Positions 6,912 through 14,059 of a stretch of DNA of 41,906 nucleotides are shown here, piece by piece. The DNA lies in assembly GCA_002684055.1 (NCBI GenBank), contig NYUL01000064.1:1-41906 (forward strand), read 5' to 3'. Position 1 is the first letter of the stretch. Each line of letters opens with the position of its first letter. The notes beneath the pieces are model-generated. The model made no database searches, was not told where the DNA came from, and saw only the letters and a list, made by a program, of their open reading frames with translations. Origin of the DNA: Gammaproteobacteria bacterium (GTDB lineage: Bacteria; Pseudomonadota; Gammaproteobacteria; Magnimaribacterales; TMED112). The position numbers were made by a program, and so were the translations under genes.

Positions 6912-9092
6912 TTAAACAGTGCCAACAATTTCTTCAAAACTAACACCCGTGCGAGTAGCAACGAAGGTTAGACCGATGAAGTTAATTGAACGTGTAGGCT
7001 TGACAAAGATGTCAGCAACAAACTCATTACGATCTACAACCGCAGGAGTGTTGTTTGTTTCATCACAAACCACTAGGAAGTCTGTAATTCCACGCTTCGA
7101 CTTAATATCGCGAAGGAATGGCTCAACCGTATTAACGAAGTTGGTACGTGTGACCTCATCGTTGAATTCAAATAGCTGGTTGTTAGCAGCAGCAGAGATA
7201 GCATCTTCAATGTAGATGAACAAACGGCGAACGTTGATTCTATCAAATGAGGAGCTATTTGCTAGTCCAGTCTTATCACCGAATAGGGTGATACCACCAA
7301 CATCATTAGAGAAAATTACTGGGTTAATGCGAGCAGAGTATAATCTGTCACGTTGAATTTGGGTTGGGTTGTATGCTAAGCGGGTTCCATTGAGGATAGC
7401 GCCACGAGTTGTACCAGCAGGAGAGAACCAAGGGAACGCAATCTGGTCAGTACGAGCACAGCATCCAGCGATGTCTCCATTAAGAGGAACATAACGGAAC
7501 TTGTCTGCGAAACGATCATACATGTACTTGTATCCAGTGTCGAATACAACGAATGATGATGAAGCAACTGTACTATAGAAACTGATTATATTACTAGTAA
7601 TAATTTCAGAATCAATACTCACTTGAGCTCCAGCGGAGCTATCTGTAATTTGAGAAGAGCGATATGGGCTAATGAAAGCCATTGCATCTTTGCGTTGCTC
7701 GGCGATAGAAACAAGCTTATTTGCTAGTGACTGTGCTTCGGCTTCGCCATATGCGGCTGAACCCATTAGTAGGAAGTCAACATTGGTTTCGTCATTAGAC
7801 TCAAAGTTGTCATATCCTACCGCAATGTCACCAACACTAACTTGTAGTGCTCCAACTTGCTCAATATCAATTCCCCCATCGTAGTTTTTGCCGTTCTCTA
7901 GGATTAGTTGTAGATTTCCACAGCTAAGGAACTTGGTGTTACGAACTTGGCTATCCCAAGCACCACCAACATCAGGGATGAATGTACCATCAACGAAAGC
8001 AGTAGGTACAGTTTGTGCAGGTTGAGATCCGCCGAAGATATAACGGGATGTGTTTACTAGGAACTTTCTCCAATAAGAAGGAGTGCCTACAGAGAATTCT
8101 GCGTCTCTACCTTTAGAAATACCGATGCTCTTCTCTAGAATAGTTCCCGCGTTTCCAGTTACTTCTCCAGTAGCATCAAAGATGACAATATGCATCTCAT
8201 CGAAACGAGAGTTGCGACTACGTGCATACTCTGTTGTGGTGGGACGATTTGTTAGTGTGTTCCAGGGAAGTTCTACTCTTCCACTCTGCAATGAGACGGT
8301 CTGATCATCAAACCAATCTCTTGGAATGATTGTGTTACTAAGAGTAGTAACAACACCTACTTGATCGCGGATAGTAAAATCGCTACCAACATAAGACCAA
8401 GTACCACCTTGCTGATACTCAACTTCTATCTCTGATCCACCTGTCGGAGTAAATGATAGAATTTTTACTTCTAAGCTGTAGTCGGTGGCTGTTGAGGTTA
8501 TGCCAGTGATAATACCCTTAAGCTCACCATCAACCAAGCTAGTTGTTCCTGCGCCTGCAGCAACTTTACTAATTTGTTGAGTAACTCCTTGACCTTGAAG
8601 TAGTGTGGCTCCATTGAGAGTAGAAATTCCAGTAAAAGTCTGATCTGCTCTACCATCAATAAAAGCAACTTTTACACCGTTAGCCCAAGAACCTGGGTTT
8701 CTAGCAACGACGGTGTATCCAGGTATCGTATTTTCATCATATCCAAGAGCCTCATAATCTTCTAGACTCTTAATTTTAATATCAGTTGTAGCTACACCTG
8801 CGTAGCTATTTTCAATTTTTGCGTTGTCAGAACGCACAACCTGCATAATACCACCATATGAAAGGTATGACGCAATTGTTAGCCAACCTTCATACTGCCT
8901 ATCAGTAGAAGATGGTTGACCGAAAACATCAAGTAGTTCATTTTCGCTGGCAATTAATACAGGCTCATCAACAGGTCCCCTGGCGAAGGGGGCAACAATT
9001 GCGCCGGTTTTATCAGATGAAGTTTGTACTTGACCTAGAGTTAGGTCAACTTCTCTGACTAAAACACCGGGCGATGCTAAGTTTACAGGCAT
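6912..9092 (-). CDS. gp18: Tail sheath protein gp18
   Basis: gp18 is the contractile sheath around the tail tube. The protein has 726 residues (T4: 659). The start MPVNLASPGVLVREVDL and the segment TGAIVAPFARGPVDEPVLI near 29-47 are typical of contractile sheath N-termini, which link neighbouring subunits. The C-terminal KPTRSINFIGLTFVATRTG is the conserved sheath domain. The middle 150-350 region is probably a surface insertion, the variable part of the family. Gene order gp17-gp18-gp19 matches T4. The AGGGAG ribosome-binding site lies within a possible hairpin (see the regulatory entry just upstream). Confidence 0.97.
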   Translation of the reverse strand: MPVNLASPGVLVREVDLTLGQVQTSSDKTGAIVAPFARGPVDEPVLIASENELLDVFGQPSSTDRQYEGWLTIASYLSYGGIMQVVRSDNAKIENSYAGVATTDIKIKSLEDYEALGYDENTIPGYTVVARNPGSWANGVKVAFIDGRADQTFTGISTLNGATLLQGQGVTQQISKVAAGAGTTSLVDGELKGIITGITSTATDYSLEVKILSFTPTGGSEIEVEYQQGGTWSYVGSDFTIRDQVGVVTTLSNTIIPRDWFDDQTVSLQSGRVELPWNTLTNRPTTTEYARSRNSRFDEMHIVIFDATGEVTGNAGTILEKSIGISKGRDAEFSVGTPSYWRKFLVNTSRYIFGGSQPAQTVPTAFVDGTFIPDVGGAWDSQVRNTKFLSCGNLQLILENGKNYDGGIDIEQVGALQVSVGDIAVGYDNFESNDETNVDFLLMGSAAYGEAEAQSLANKLVSIAEQRKDAMAFISPYRSSQITDSSAGAQVSIDSEIITSNIISFYSTVASSSFVVFDTGYKYMYDRFADKFRYVPLNGDIAGCCARTDQIAFPWFSPAGTTRGAILNGTRLAYNPTQIQRDRLYSARINPVIFSNDVGGITLFGDKTGLANSSSFDRINVRRLFIYIEDAISAAANNQLFEFNDEVTRTNFVNTVEPFLRDIKSKRGITDFLVVCDETNNTPAVVDRNEFVADIFVKPTRSINFIGLTFVATRTGVSFEEIVGTV

Positions 9093-9096
9093 CTTT

Positions 9097-9160
9097 GGGG
9101 TCTCCCTATGAAAGTCCGAAATAATCTAAAAATATTTATAAAAAAACACATTTAGACCCC
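9097..9160 (-). promoter_or_regulatory. gp18 leader: late promoter TATAAATA inside a possible RBS-masking stem
   Basis: An exact minus-strand TATAAATA lies at 9133-9140, 41 bases before the gp18 ATG. The ribosome-binding site AGGGAG is next to AGACCCC (9097-9103), which is complementary to GGGGTCT (9154-9160) upstream of the promoter. A readthrough transcript from gp17 could pair these seven bases, while a transcript started at the octamer lacks the upstream arm. A short local GGG-AGA-CCC hairpin is also possible. The promoter is well supported; the switch is an inference. Confidence 0.6.
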
Positions 9161-9166
9161 CCTTTT

Positions 9167-10816
9167 CTAGCTATAGTCCCACATATAACTCATACTCCCA
9201 TACTCATCAACGGTGTTCCACCTTTCCCCTTGAGCATCAACAAAACTATCATTATCATCCATAGAACTAATGAACCCAAATGGTGCCATATCTTGTTCAA
9301 TTTGGTTTTCCTTATCATTATATATTTCTTTACGGACATCATTGTCGGTCATTTCCCTAAAGTAATCTTGGGCAACACACCAGGCAAAAATAACCATACA
9401 CATAGCAAGGTCATCATTACAGCCATCTTCAGCCGCAAATGAGTTATTCCTAGCAATAAATGTAGTAAGTTCCTGAACAATATTAAAATCACAGAACTCT
9501 AATTTCTTTTCCTCCACCAGAGCCTTCAGATTAGAGCACCCGAGCTTCTTCGTGGCTACGCTCATCTTTACGCCTAATTGTGTTTTAGAGCCGCTGAAGC
9601 CCGCTCCAAGCTGCTGTCCTGCCCTTCCACGCATCGCACACATCATTACGTTGGGATATTCCAAGTCATAGTTCAAAATAGAAGCAACTTGATCACCAAT
9701 ATCATTAACTTCGATGAGAACGTGAGCTTTATTATAAGATTTAGCAACTCTCTCAATAATACTTGGGAATACCATAGGTTTGATTTCGTTGTCCCTATAC
9801 TTCGCAACCACCGCATATGGGAAAGTTGTAGTATCAAATACCACGAAAGCAGAGTAGTCTTTTCCAACACCACGAGCAACGTCAGCTGTCAAAACGTATG
9901 TGTGGTCATCTTCTGGGTCTGTAAAAATATCTAATCCTTTATTTTTTGTAATTGGCTCTCTATATTCCATAGCCCTTAACGCCATTGGAGATATTAGCGT
10001 ATCAACGGATCCAATGAACTCACACTCAAACTCAACCTTGAACTGTTCTTCACTCGTATTCTTAATAGTCGTCTCTTTCCACACTTCATCCCTACCAGGA
10101 ACCTGTGACCAGTGAACTTCAATTGGGTTGTAATCATTCCTCCCCTTTTCAGCATCATTCCACATTCGGTAGAAGTGGTTCATACCGTGAGGGGTAGAAA
10201 CGATAATAACTTTTGTAGATTTACCAGAAGTAATCGTTGGATATACAGACGCGAAGAACTGGTCAGCAATGTTGTTTTGAACGAACGCAAATTCGTCCAA
10301 GAAAATAATGTTGAAGGACATACCACGAACAGCAGATGCTGATGTGGAAGCAGCTAAGATAGTGGAACCATTCTCAAGTTCAACAGAACCTTTGTTCCAG
10401 GAGATAATACCGTGTTGCATCCATTGGGGTAAGTTCTCATAAGCCAACTGTAAACGCCCAAGAATCTCTCTCGCAGTGGACGCTTTGTTAGCTAGGATGC
10501 CGATAGTAACGTTGTCGTTAAAAATTAGATAGTGTAGTAGGAATGCAACGCAAGTGGTAGACTTACCAGTCTGACGAGGCATCTTACATATAGTAAATCT
10601 CTTCTCGTGAAAGCTTTTGATTAAGTTTTCTTGAAAGTCATATAGCTTGAATGGAATAATGCCATGGTCAAGTGATACAATCTTAATATAATTAAGTGCA
10701 AAATAAATAGGATCCGTCTTACACTTCATCAACTCCTGTACTTGCTCATATGTAAATTGAACAGATACATTTGTTTTCTTTAGATTTGGGTTACCAAGAT
10801 ACTGAGTATCGGGCAT
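9167..10816 (-). CDS. gp17: Terminase large subunit gp17
   Basis: gp17 is the DNA packaging motor: an N-terminal ATPase pumps DNA into the prohead and a C-terminal RNase H-like nuclease cuts the concatemer. The protein has 549 residues (T4: 610). The Walker A motif is MPRQTGKST at 79-87, Walker B with the catalytic Glu is IIFLDEF at 170-176, and the coupling motif is STPHG at 207-211. Nuclease acidic residues appear as TADVARG (D312), LIEVNDIGD (E369) and NDDLAM (D468/D469). The order gp16-gp17-gp18 is as in T4, with extra ORFs inserted between gp16 and gp17. The ribosome-binding site AGGAG lies in the 3' arm of a hairpin directly upstream. Confidence 0.97.
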   Translation of the reverse strand: MPDTQYLGNPNLKKTNVSVQFTYEQVQELMKCKTDPIYFALNYIKIVSLDHGIIPFKLYDFQENLIKSFHEKRFTICKMPRQTGKSTTCVAFLLHYLIFNDNVTIGILANKASTAREILGRLQLAYENLPQWMQHGIISWNKGSVELENGSTILAASTSASAVRGMSFNIIFLDEFAFVQNNIADQFFASVYPTITSGKSTKVIIVSTPHGMNHFYRMWNDAEKGRNDYNPIEVHWSQVPGRDEVWKETTIKNTSEEQFKVEFECEFIGSVDTLISPMALRAMEYREPITKNKGLDIFTDPEDDHTYVLTADVARGVGKDYSAFVVFDTTTFPYAVVAKYRDNEIKPMVFPSIIERVAKSYNKAHVLIEVNDIGDQVASILNYDLEYPNVMMCAMRGRAGQQLGAGFSGSKTQLGVKMSVATKKLGCSNLKALVEEKKLEFCDFNIVQELTTFIARNNSFAAEDGCNDDLAMCMVIFAWCVAQDYFREMTDNDVRKEIYNDKENQIEQDMAPFGFISSMDDNDSFVDAQGERWNTVDEYGSMSYMWDYS

Positions 10817-10820
10817 AATA

Positions 10821-10851
10821 AAAAAAGGCTCCTATGTTATATAGGAACCTT
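10821..10851 (-). terminator. Hairpin with U-run between the 104-residue gene and gp17; covers the gp17 RBS
   Basis: On the minus strand AAGGTTCCTAT-ATAAC-ATAGGAGCCTT is an 11-bp stem with one U-G pair, followed by four more U residues (six in the run). It starts five bases past the stop codon of the upstream gene, so it looks like a terminator. The 3' arm also contains AGGAG, eleven bases before the gp17 ATG, so the same hairpin would hide the gp17 ribosome-binding site in readthrough RNA. Confidence 0.75.
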
Positions 10852-10855
10852 AATC

Positions 10856-11170
10856 TTAGGGGGAGTTTGGAATTGGAGGTGGGTTGGGGACTATGTTATT
10901 GTCCTCATCGTACCTTACGTATGGAGGGGTTGCTATTGGGTTGTTGTTCTCATCGTGCCGCTGATATGGTTGAGGCGCAGGAGCAACATTGTTGTTCACA
11001 TCATAGCGCACATAGCCAGCATTGAAATCCAAGAAATTTAAATTGGACCATCCTTCACCAGGATCACTATCATTATCAGTTGATGCGGGATTTGCTATCG
11101 GATTATTATCTTCATCAGATCTCTGATAGTAAAAATTCATTGACCCGATTCCAGCCGCATAATCAGCCAT
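10856..11170 (-). CDS. Uncharacterised 104-residue protein with Y-x-R-x-D--NN repeats
   Basis: I do not recognise this protein. It contains four copies of a roughly 15-residue unit, Y-(Q/V)-R-x-D-(E/V)-(D/N)-N-N-x-(I/V)---P. They begin at residues 15, 53, 69 and 84, and the last three are contiguous. The spacer (30-50) is rich in Asp, Asn, Gly and Trp. No signal peptide or membrane segment is visible. The repeats are Pro, Asn and Asp rich and would be extended or turn-rich; binding of divalent ions is conceivable but not shown. An AGG lies nine bases before the ATG. It sits between the tiny membrane ORFs and gp17, separated from gp17 by a hairpin terminator. Confidence 0.75.
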   Translation of the reverse strand: MADYAAGIGSMNFYYQRSDEDNNPIANPASTDNDSDPGEGWSNLNFLDFNAGYVRYDVNNNVAPAPQPYQRHDENNNPIATPPYVRYDEDNNIVPNPPPIPNSP

Positions 11171-11175
11171 ATTTT

Positions 11176-11253
11176 TTACCTGGATAATTTAATAATATTT
11201 AGAATAAAGATGAATGCGAATAGAAAGGCAGCGCTTTCGTAGAAATGACCCAT
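11176..11253 (-). CDS. Possible 25-residue membrane peptide
   Basis: The peptide starts MGHFYESAAFLFAFIFIL and ends NIIKLSR. Residues 8-21 are almost entirely hydrophobic, with a positively charged end, so a single membrane-spanning helix is plausible. There is no Shine-Dalgarno sequence before the ATG (the upstream bases are AACCCCCA), which lowers confidence. Its stop codon overlaps the leader of the 104-residue gene. Confidence 0.3.
   Translation of the reverse strand: MGHFYESAAFLFAFIFILNIIKLSR
11196..11203 (-). promoter_or_regulatory. Late-promoter-like octamer TCTAAATA before the 104-residue gene
   Basis: Minus-strand TCTAAATA is identical to the octamer after the gp23 terminator and lies 26 bases before the ATG at 11170. 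It also falls inside the possible 25-residue ORF. Confidence 0.4.
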
Positions 11254-11287
11254 TGGGGGTTAAGAAGTATTAAAGACGCATTATATA

Positions 11288-11389
11288 TCATTCTCGGTGT
11301 ATGTACATTATACCTAGTGTGGGAACCATAACAAGAATGTAGCACACTAGTCCTAGGAACCACTTATGACCTATTGCATGTATCAGCAT
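11288..11389 (-). CDS. Possible 33-residue single-span membrane protein
   Basis: The ORF starts MLIHAIGHKWFLGLVCY and continues ILVMVPTLGIMYIHRE. From W10 to I30 almost all residues are hydrophobic, which fits one transmembrane helix with short polar ends. The ATG overlaps the stop of the upstream 285-residue gene (ATGCTGA), so translational coupling could replace the weak ribosome-binding site. No function is evident; a holin role is not supported. Together with the next tiny ORF it accounts for most of a gap that otherwise holds no gene. Confidence 0.5.
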   Translation of the reverse strand: MLIHAIGHKWFLGLVCYILVMVPTLGIMYIHRE

Positions 11390-12240
11390 TTCCATTTATC
11401 TAGTGCAAGTTTTTTACGTGTGGGTTTTCCCTTCTCATCTTTGAGGGGACCTTTCATACCCCCCATTCTAGCGCAAAATGATTTTTTGCGTGGACCACCT
11501 TCTGGCTGTGGTGCTTTTAAGTCACTGCCGGGATTCTCTCGTTCGTAGGATTTGCGTCCTCTCTCGTTAAGTCCCCCGGCTTTATTCTTTCCCTCTTTAC
11601 GTTGCCAAGCAGACTCACCAACATTTTGGATATAGTCACTCTTATCAAGCTCATCTTGGGTCTTTTTGACTTTATCTAGGGCATCATAGCCATCTTTCTT
11701 GGCTTTCTCTCCCTTCTCATCCCAACTTTTCTTTCTTGCTTTGAGATTTGCTCTCATCTTATCAGCAATAGCACCTTCGCCAATCTGCTGTTTCCAACCA
11801 GTCATTGGCTCTGGTAGGATTAGATCAGTAATTTCAGCAACTAAATTACCATCAATGTCAAGAATCTCTACAGATTCTTTACGAGTCTTTTTTGTGGAAG
11901 TCTGCTCCTTACGCTTTTCTGCAAAATTATCAGCTAGAGCTTTGAATCTCTTTCTATAATCTGAGTCAGTCTCAATACGAGACTTGCCTTCAGCACAAAA
12001 TTCTGCGAAAGTCTTAGTTTCCTTCACACAATTAGGAACTTCTTTACCGTCTTTTTTCTTCGTGCCTTTGGCTTTATAACCATCCCAACATGTAGAAGCT
12101 CCTACATTTTTGCGAGCTGTCTTCATACTTTCGCCAATATCTAGCGTCTTTGGATAGTCTTTACTGCCTTTTTTAGCGGGGGACTCTCCACGTTTACGTT
12201 TGGCGTGGATATTATCCCATAGACCCTTTTTCTTAGCCAT
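11383..12240 (-). CDS. Uncharacterised basic cyanophage-type protein (DUF5872/DUF6321-like)
   Basis: This 285-residue protein lies between gp16 and gp17. The N-terminus MAKKKGLWDNIHAKRKRGE and the Cys-containing WDGYKAKGTKKKDGKEVPNC segment (52-71) are familiar from T4-like marine phages and, from memory, resemble DUF5872. The C-terminal part (about 207-285) has AWQRKEGKNKAGGLNERGRKS and RKKSFCARMGGMKGPLKD and ends DKWKC; this resembles DUF6321. It is rich in Lys and Arg throughout, so nucleic-acid contact is possible, but no catalytic motif is visible. The domain names were not checked. The middle (110-200) is charged and probably helical. Confidence 0.85.
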   Translation of the reverse strand: MAKKKGLWDNIHAKRKRGESPAKKGSKDYPKTLDIGESMKTARKNVGASTCWDGYKAKGTKKKDGKEVPNCVKETKTFAEFCAEGKSRIETDSDYRKRFKALADNFAEKRKEQTSTKKTRKESVEILDIDGNLVAEITDLILPEPMTGWKQQIGEGAIADKMRANLKARKKSWDEKGEKAKKDGYDALDKVKKTQDELDKSDYIQNVGESAWQRKEGKNKAGGLNERGRKSYERENPGSDLKAPQPEGGPRKKSFCARMGGMKGPLKDEKGKPTRKKLALDKWKC

Positions 12241-12266
12241 ATCTAATAACAGGATTAAATAAAATA

Positions 12267-12335
12267 ATATGAAAGGCTCAAGAACTTCATCGGCGACATA
12301 AAAAATCGCCCTTCATTATATTGCCTTTCGCATAT
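12267..12335 (-). other. Structured intergenic segment
   Basis: The gap before the 285-residue gene can fold into a two-level hairpin. The outer arms are 12267-12277 and 12323-12335: 11 bp (ATATG/CATAT and AAAGGC/GCCTTT) with a two-base CG bulge. The inner arms are 12292-12296 and 12306-12310 (GGCGA/TCGCC). On the minus strand the 3' side runs into U-rich sequence, so it could be a weak terminator or an RNA-stabilising element. Confidence 0.4.
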
Positions 12336-12342
12336 ATTTAGT
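12335..12342 (-). promoter_or_regulatory. Late-promoter-like octamer ACTAAATA
   Basis: Minus-strand ACTAAATA overlaps the stop codon of the 135-residue gene and lies about 95 bases before the 285-residue gene. The structured segment follows at once, so it would form the 5' end of the transcript. Confidence 0.35.
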
Positions 12343-12745
12343 CGTATGTCTTTTTACCGCCTTTAATGTAACCAGAGCCTTTGGAGTCATAGAAACGAAC
12401 ACCTTTTCTGATTGTAGTTGCCCTTAGCTCATCATTCTCATCTTTATACTTCTGACGTTTTTTGGCGTCGTCAGCAGCAGCTTTGAAATTTGACAATGTT
12501 TTCTCCTTTTTTTCTCTAGATGAACCACGCATTGACTTGTCGGCATCGGAAGGTGCTTGAGGCATCCTAATGCCCTCAGACACTCCACCGCCAGCATCTC
12601 CAGCATAATCCATGTGGTCCCCATCCATATCGGTGTCGTTCATATCTCTACCATACCATCCACTGTACCTCTTATTTCCTTTTTTGGGGGGACACTTACA
12701 GTCACTTCCCATACCTTCACACTCTTTACACTTTTGTTTAGCCAT
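12338..12745 (-). CDS. Uncharacterised 135-residue protein with an N-terminal Cys cluster
   Basis: I do not recognise a named family. Four Cys at 6, 9, 16 and 18 (CKECEGMGSDCKC) form a knuckle that could bind zinc. It is followed by an acidic, Met- and Asp-rich stretch (33-50) and a Lys/Glu/Asp-rich helical part (75-105). The tail KGVRFYDSKGSGYIKGGKK looks like a small beta-rich domain. The gene begins one base after the gp16 stop, so it is probably co-translated with the terminase small subunit. A role alongside packaging is only suggested by position. Confidence 0.8.
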   Translation of the reverse strand: MAKQKCKECEGMGSDCKCPPKKGNKRYSGWYGRDMNDTDMDGDHMDYAGDAGGGVSEGIRMPQAPSDADKSMRGSSREKKEKTLSNFKAAADDAKKRQKYKDENDELRATTIRKGVRFYDSKGSGYIKGGKKTYD

Positions 12746-12746
12746 T

Positions 12747-13196
12747 TTAGGAATCCGTTAGTTTTTTCATCATTCCCTCTTTTATCATTTTTTGTAATTC
12801 GGTTGTAGAACCAACAAAGACGGAATTATTTGTAACATTGGTTTGGTTATTATTTACAGTAACCGCATCCAAATCTTTAACTTTTTTCTGTAAGTCCATA
12901 AGCTTCTCTGCAACTTCTGACATACTCTTTACGCCATTAAGAGCCACTTCATAGGAGCGAGCACTTCCACCCTCTTGAGCAAGCTCTAGGGCACCTGTGA
13001 CAGCCTCTTGACCTTTCTCTATGAGTGTATAAAGCTGCTGTCTAGTATATTCATAATCTTTTTGATCATCACTAGTATCGCTGACCTCAAGATCATCATT
13101 AGAATTGGTAATCTGGGGTAGTTCAGCTTTTTTTGGTTGCTCAATAATCTCAGACTCAATGTCTAACGCATCATCAATAGGATCAAAATTACTCAC
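12747..13196 (-). CDS. gp16: Terminase small subunit gp16
   Basis: gp16 is the ring-forming regulator of packaging; it recognises concatemeric DNA and stimulates gp17. This copy has 149 residues (T4: 164). It has a disordered acidic N-terminus and a central helical region of about 50-115 (YTRQQLYTLIEKGQEAV through EKLMDLQKKVKD). The tail segment NNSVFVGSTTELQKMI matches NATVFMGSPTELMDEI, which I recall from T4 gp16. The start is GTG at 13194-13196. It lies just after gp15 and ahead of the accessory ORFs and gp17. Confidence 0.92.
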   Translation of the reverse strand: MSNFDPIDDALDIESEIIEQPKKAELPQITNSNDDLEVSDTSDDQKDYEYTRQQLYTLIEKGQEAVTGALELAQEGGSARSYEVALNGVKSMSEVAEKLMDLQKKVKDLDAVTVNNNQTNVTNNSVFVGSTTELQKMIKEGMMKKLTDS

Positions 13197-13216
13197 AGGA
13201 ATACTTCTTACTAGGT

Positions 13217-14026
13217 TTATTTATCGGGAGTATAGTCTATATTTTGTGTTGGGCTATAAACTTTACTATCATAGAAAATTTCAGTTTTACCATCAAACCC
13301 AAAATTATCATTTGGACCAGCATCAATTGGATCTGGTACTACAGTGTAACGTACATCTCTTGGGGAATTTCTCTTATGAGATGTATGATAATCGACCTGA
13401 ACTTTTTTGATAAGACCACCGCCAGTAGAATCCAATGGACCAAATAAGTATGTTTTGGCAGTGAAAGACAATGTATAGATTATAATGTGGCGACCGGCAA
13501 AGTCACCTTCGTAGTCATCAGTAAAGTTAATGCTGTTTAAAACTACTGGAATATCCCTCTCCTCTCCAATTTCTTCTAATAAATCAACAGTAGTTGTACA
13601 AGCTGGTTGAAAATATGGTAAAATTTGCTCAACAATTTGTAAACAATCTTCATTAAGTTTTGCCATAATACTGAGTTCAAATTCAATATTATATGGAACT
13701 GGTAGATACACTTTGCGAAGTGTCTCACCCTCAGCGCCAGTTGCCTTAAATGTTTGTGTTGGTTTAGTTTTTCTTGTGGCATCGTATGAAATACCAGTCA
13801 TCTCAAATGACATACGAGGTAGAGTTGTCTGTACTGGCTGATCTAACTCACCTTGCTGATTCAAACGTGCTAAAAACTTTTGAATTGGACCATATCCAAG
13901 ACCCACTTTCATTACATTAATAACATCATCTGCGTTATTAAACTTTTGAATCTGTATGCCGTTAAATAAATTTCCAAAAGCAACAACAGTTTTTTTAATT
14001 ATACCGTGGTAAAAATATTCTCCCAC
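13217..14026 (-). CDS. gp15: Tail sheath stabiliser/completion protein gp15
   Basis: gp15 caps the finished tail and joins it to the neck. The protein has 269 residues (T4: 272). It begins MGEYFYHGIIKKTVVAFGNL, comparable to MFGYFYNSSFRRY in T4. The motif DCLQIVEQILPYFQPACTTTV near 129-149 closely matches the T4 segment MFQIVEQILPYFQP. The start codon is GTG at 14024-14026. It lies between gp14 and gp16, as in T4. The C-terminus (after about 230) is Asp and Pro rich and differs from T4. Confidence 0.95.
   Translation of the reverse strand: MGEYFYHGIIKKTVVAFGNLFNGIQIQKFNNADDVINVMKVGLGYGPIQKFLARLNQQGELDQPVQTTLPRMSFEMTGISYDATRKTKPTQTFKATGAEGETLRKVYLPVPYNIEFELSIMAKLNEDCLQIVEQILPYFQPACTTTVDLLEEIGEERDIPVVLNSINFTDDYEGDFAGRHIIIYTLSFTAKTYLFGPLDSTGGGLIKKVQVDYHTSHKRNSPRDVRYTVVPDPIDAGPNDNFGFDGKTEIFYDSKVYSPTQNIDYTPDK
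13218..13225 (-). promoter_or_regulatory. Late-promoter-like octamer GATAAATA before gp16
   Basis: Minus-strand GATAAATA (one change from TATAAATA) overlaps the gp15 stop codon and lies 22 bases before the gp16 GTG start. Confidence 0.45.
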
Positions 14027-14051
14027 AAAATCACACAGAAATACTATGCTC

Positions 14052-14059
14052 TATTTATT
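14052..14059 (-). promoter_or_regulatory. Late-promoter-like octamer AATAAATA before gp15
   Basis: Minus-strand AATAAATA (one change from TATAAATA) overlaps the gp14 stop codon, 26 bases before the gp15 GTG start. The placement is the same as at gp15-gp16. Confidence 0.4.

Noticed and set aside
9093..9166. Rho-independent terminator between gp17 and gp18
   Set aside because: There is a U-run (9141-9146) but no local GC stem directly before it; the G-run upstream pairs only with bases near the gp18 start.
11288..11389. Holin
   Set aside because: One hydrophobic helix without other lysis genes nearby is not enough to name a holin.
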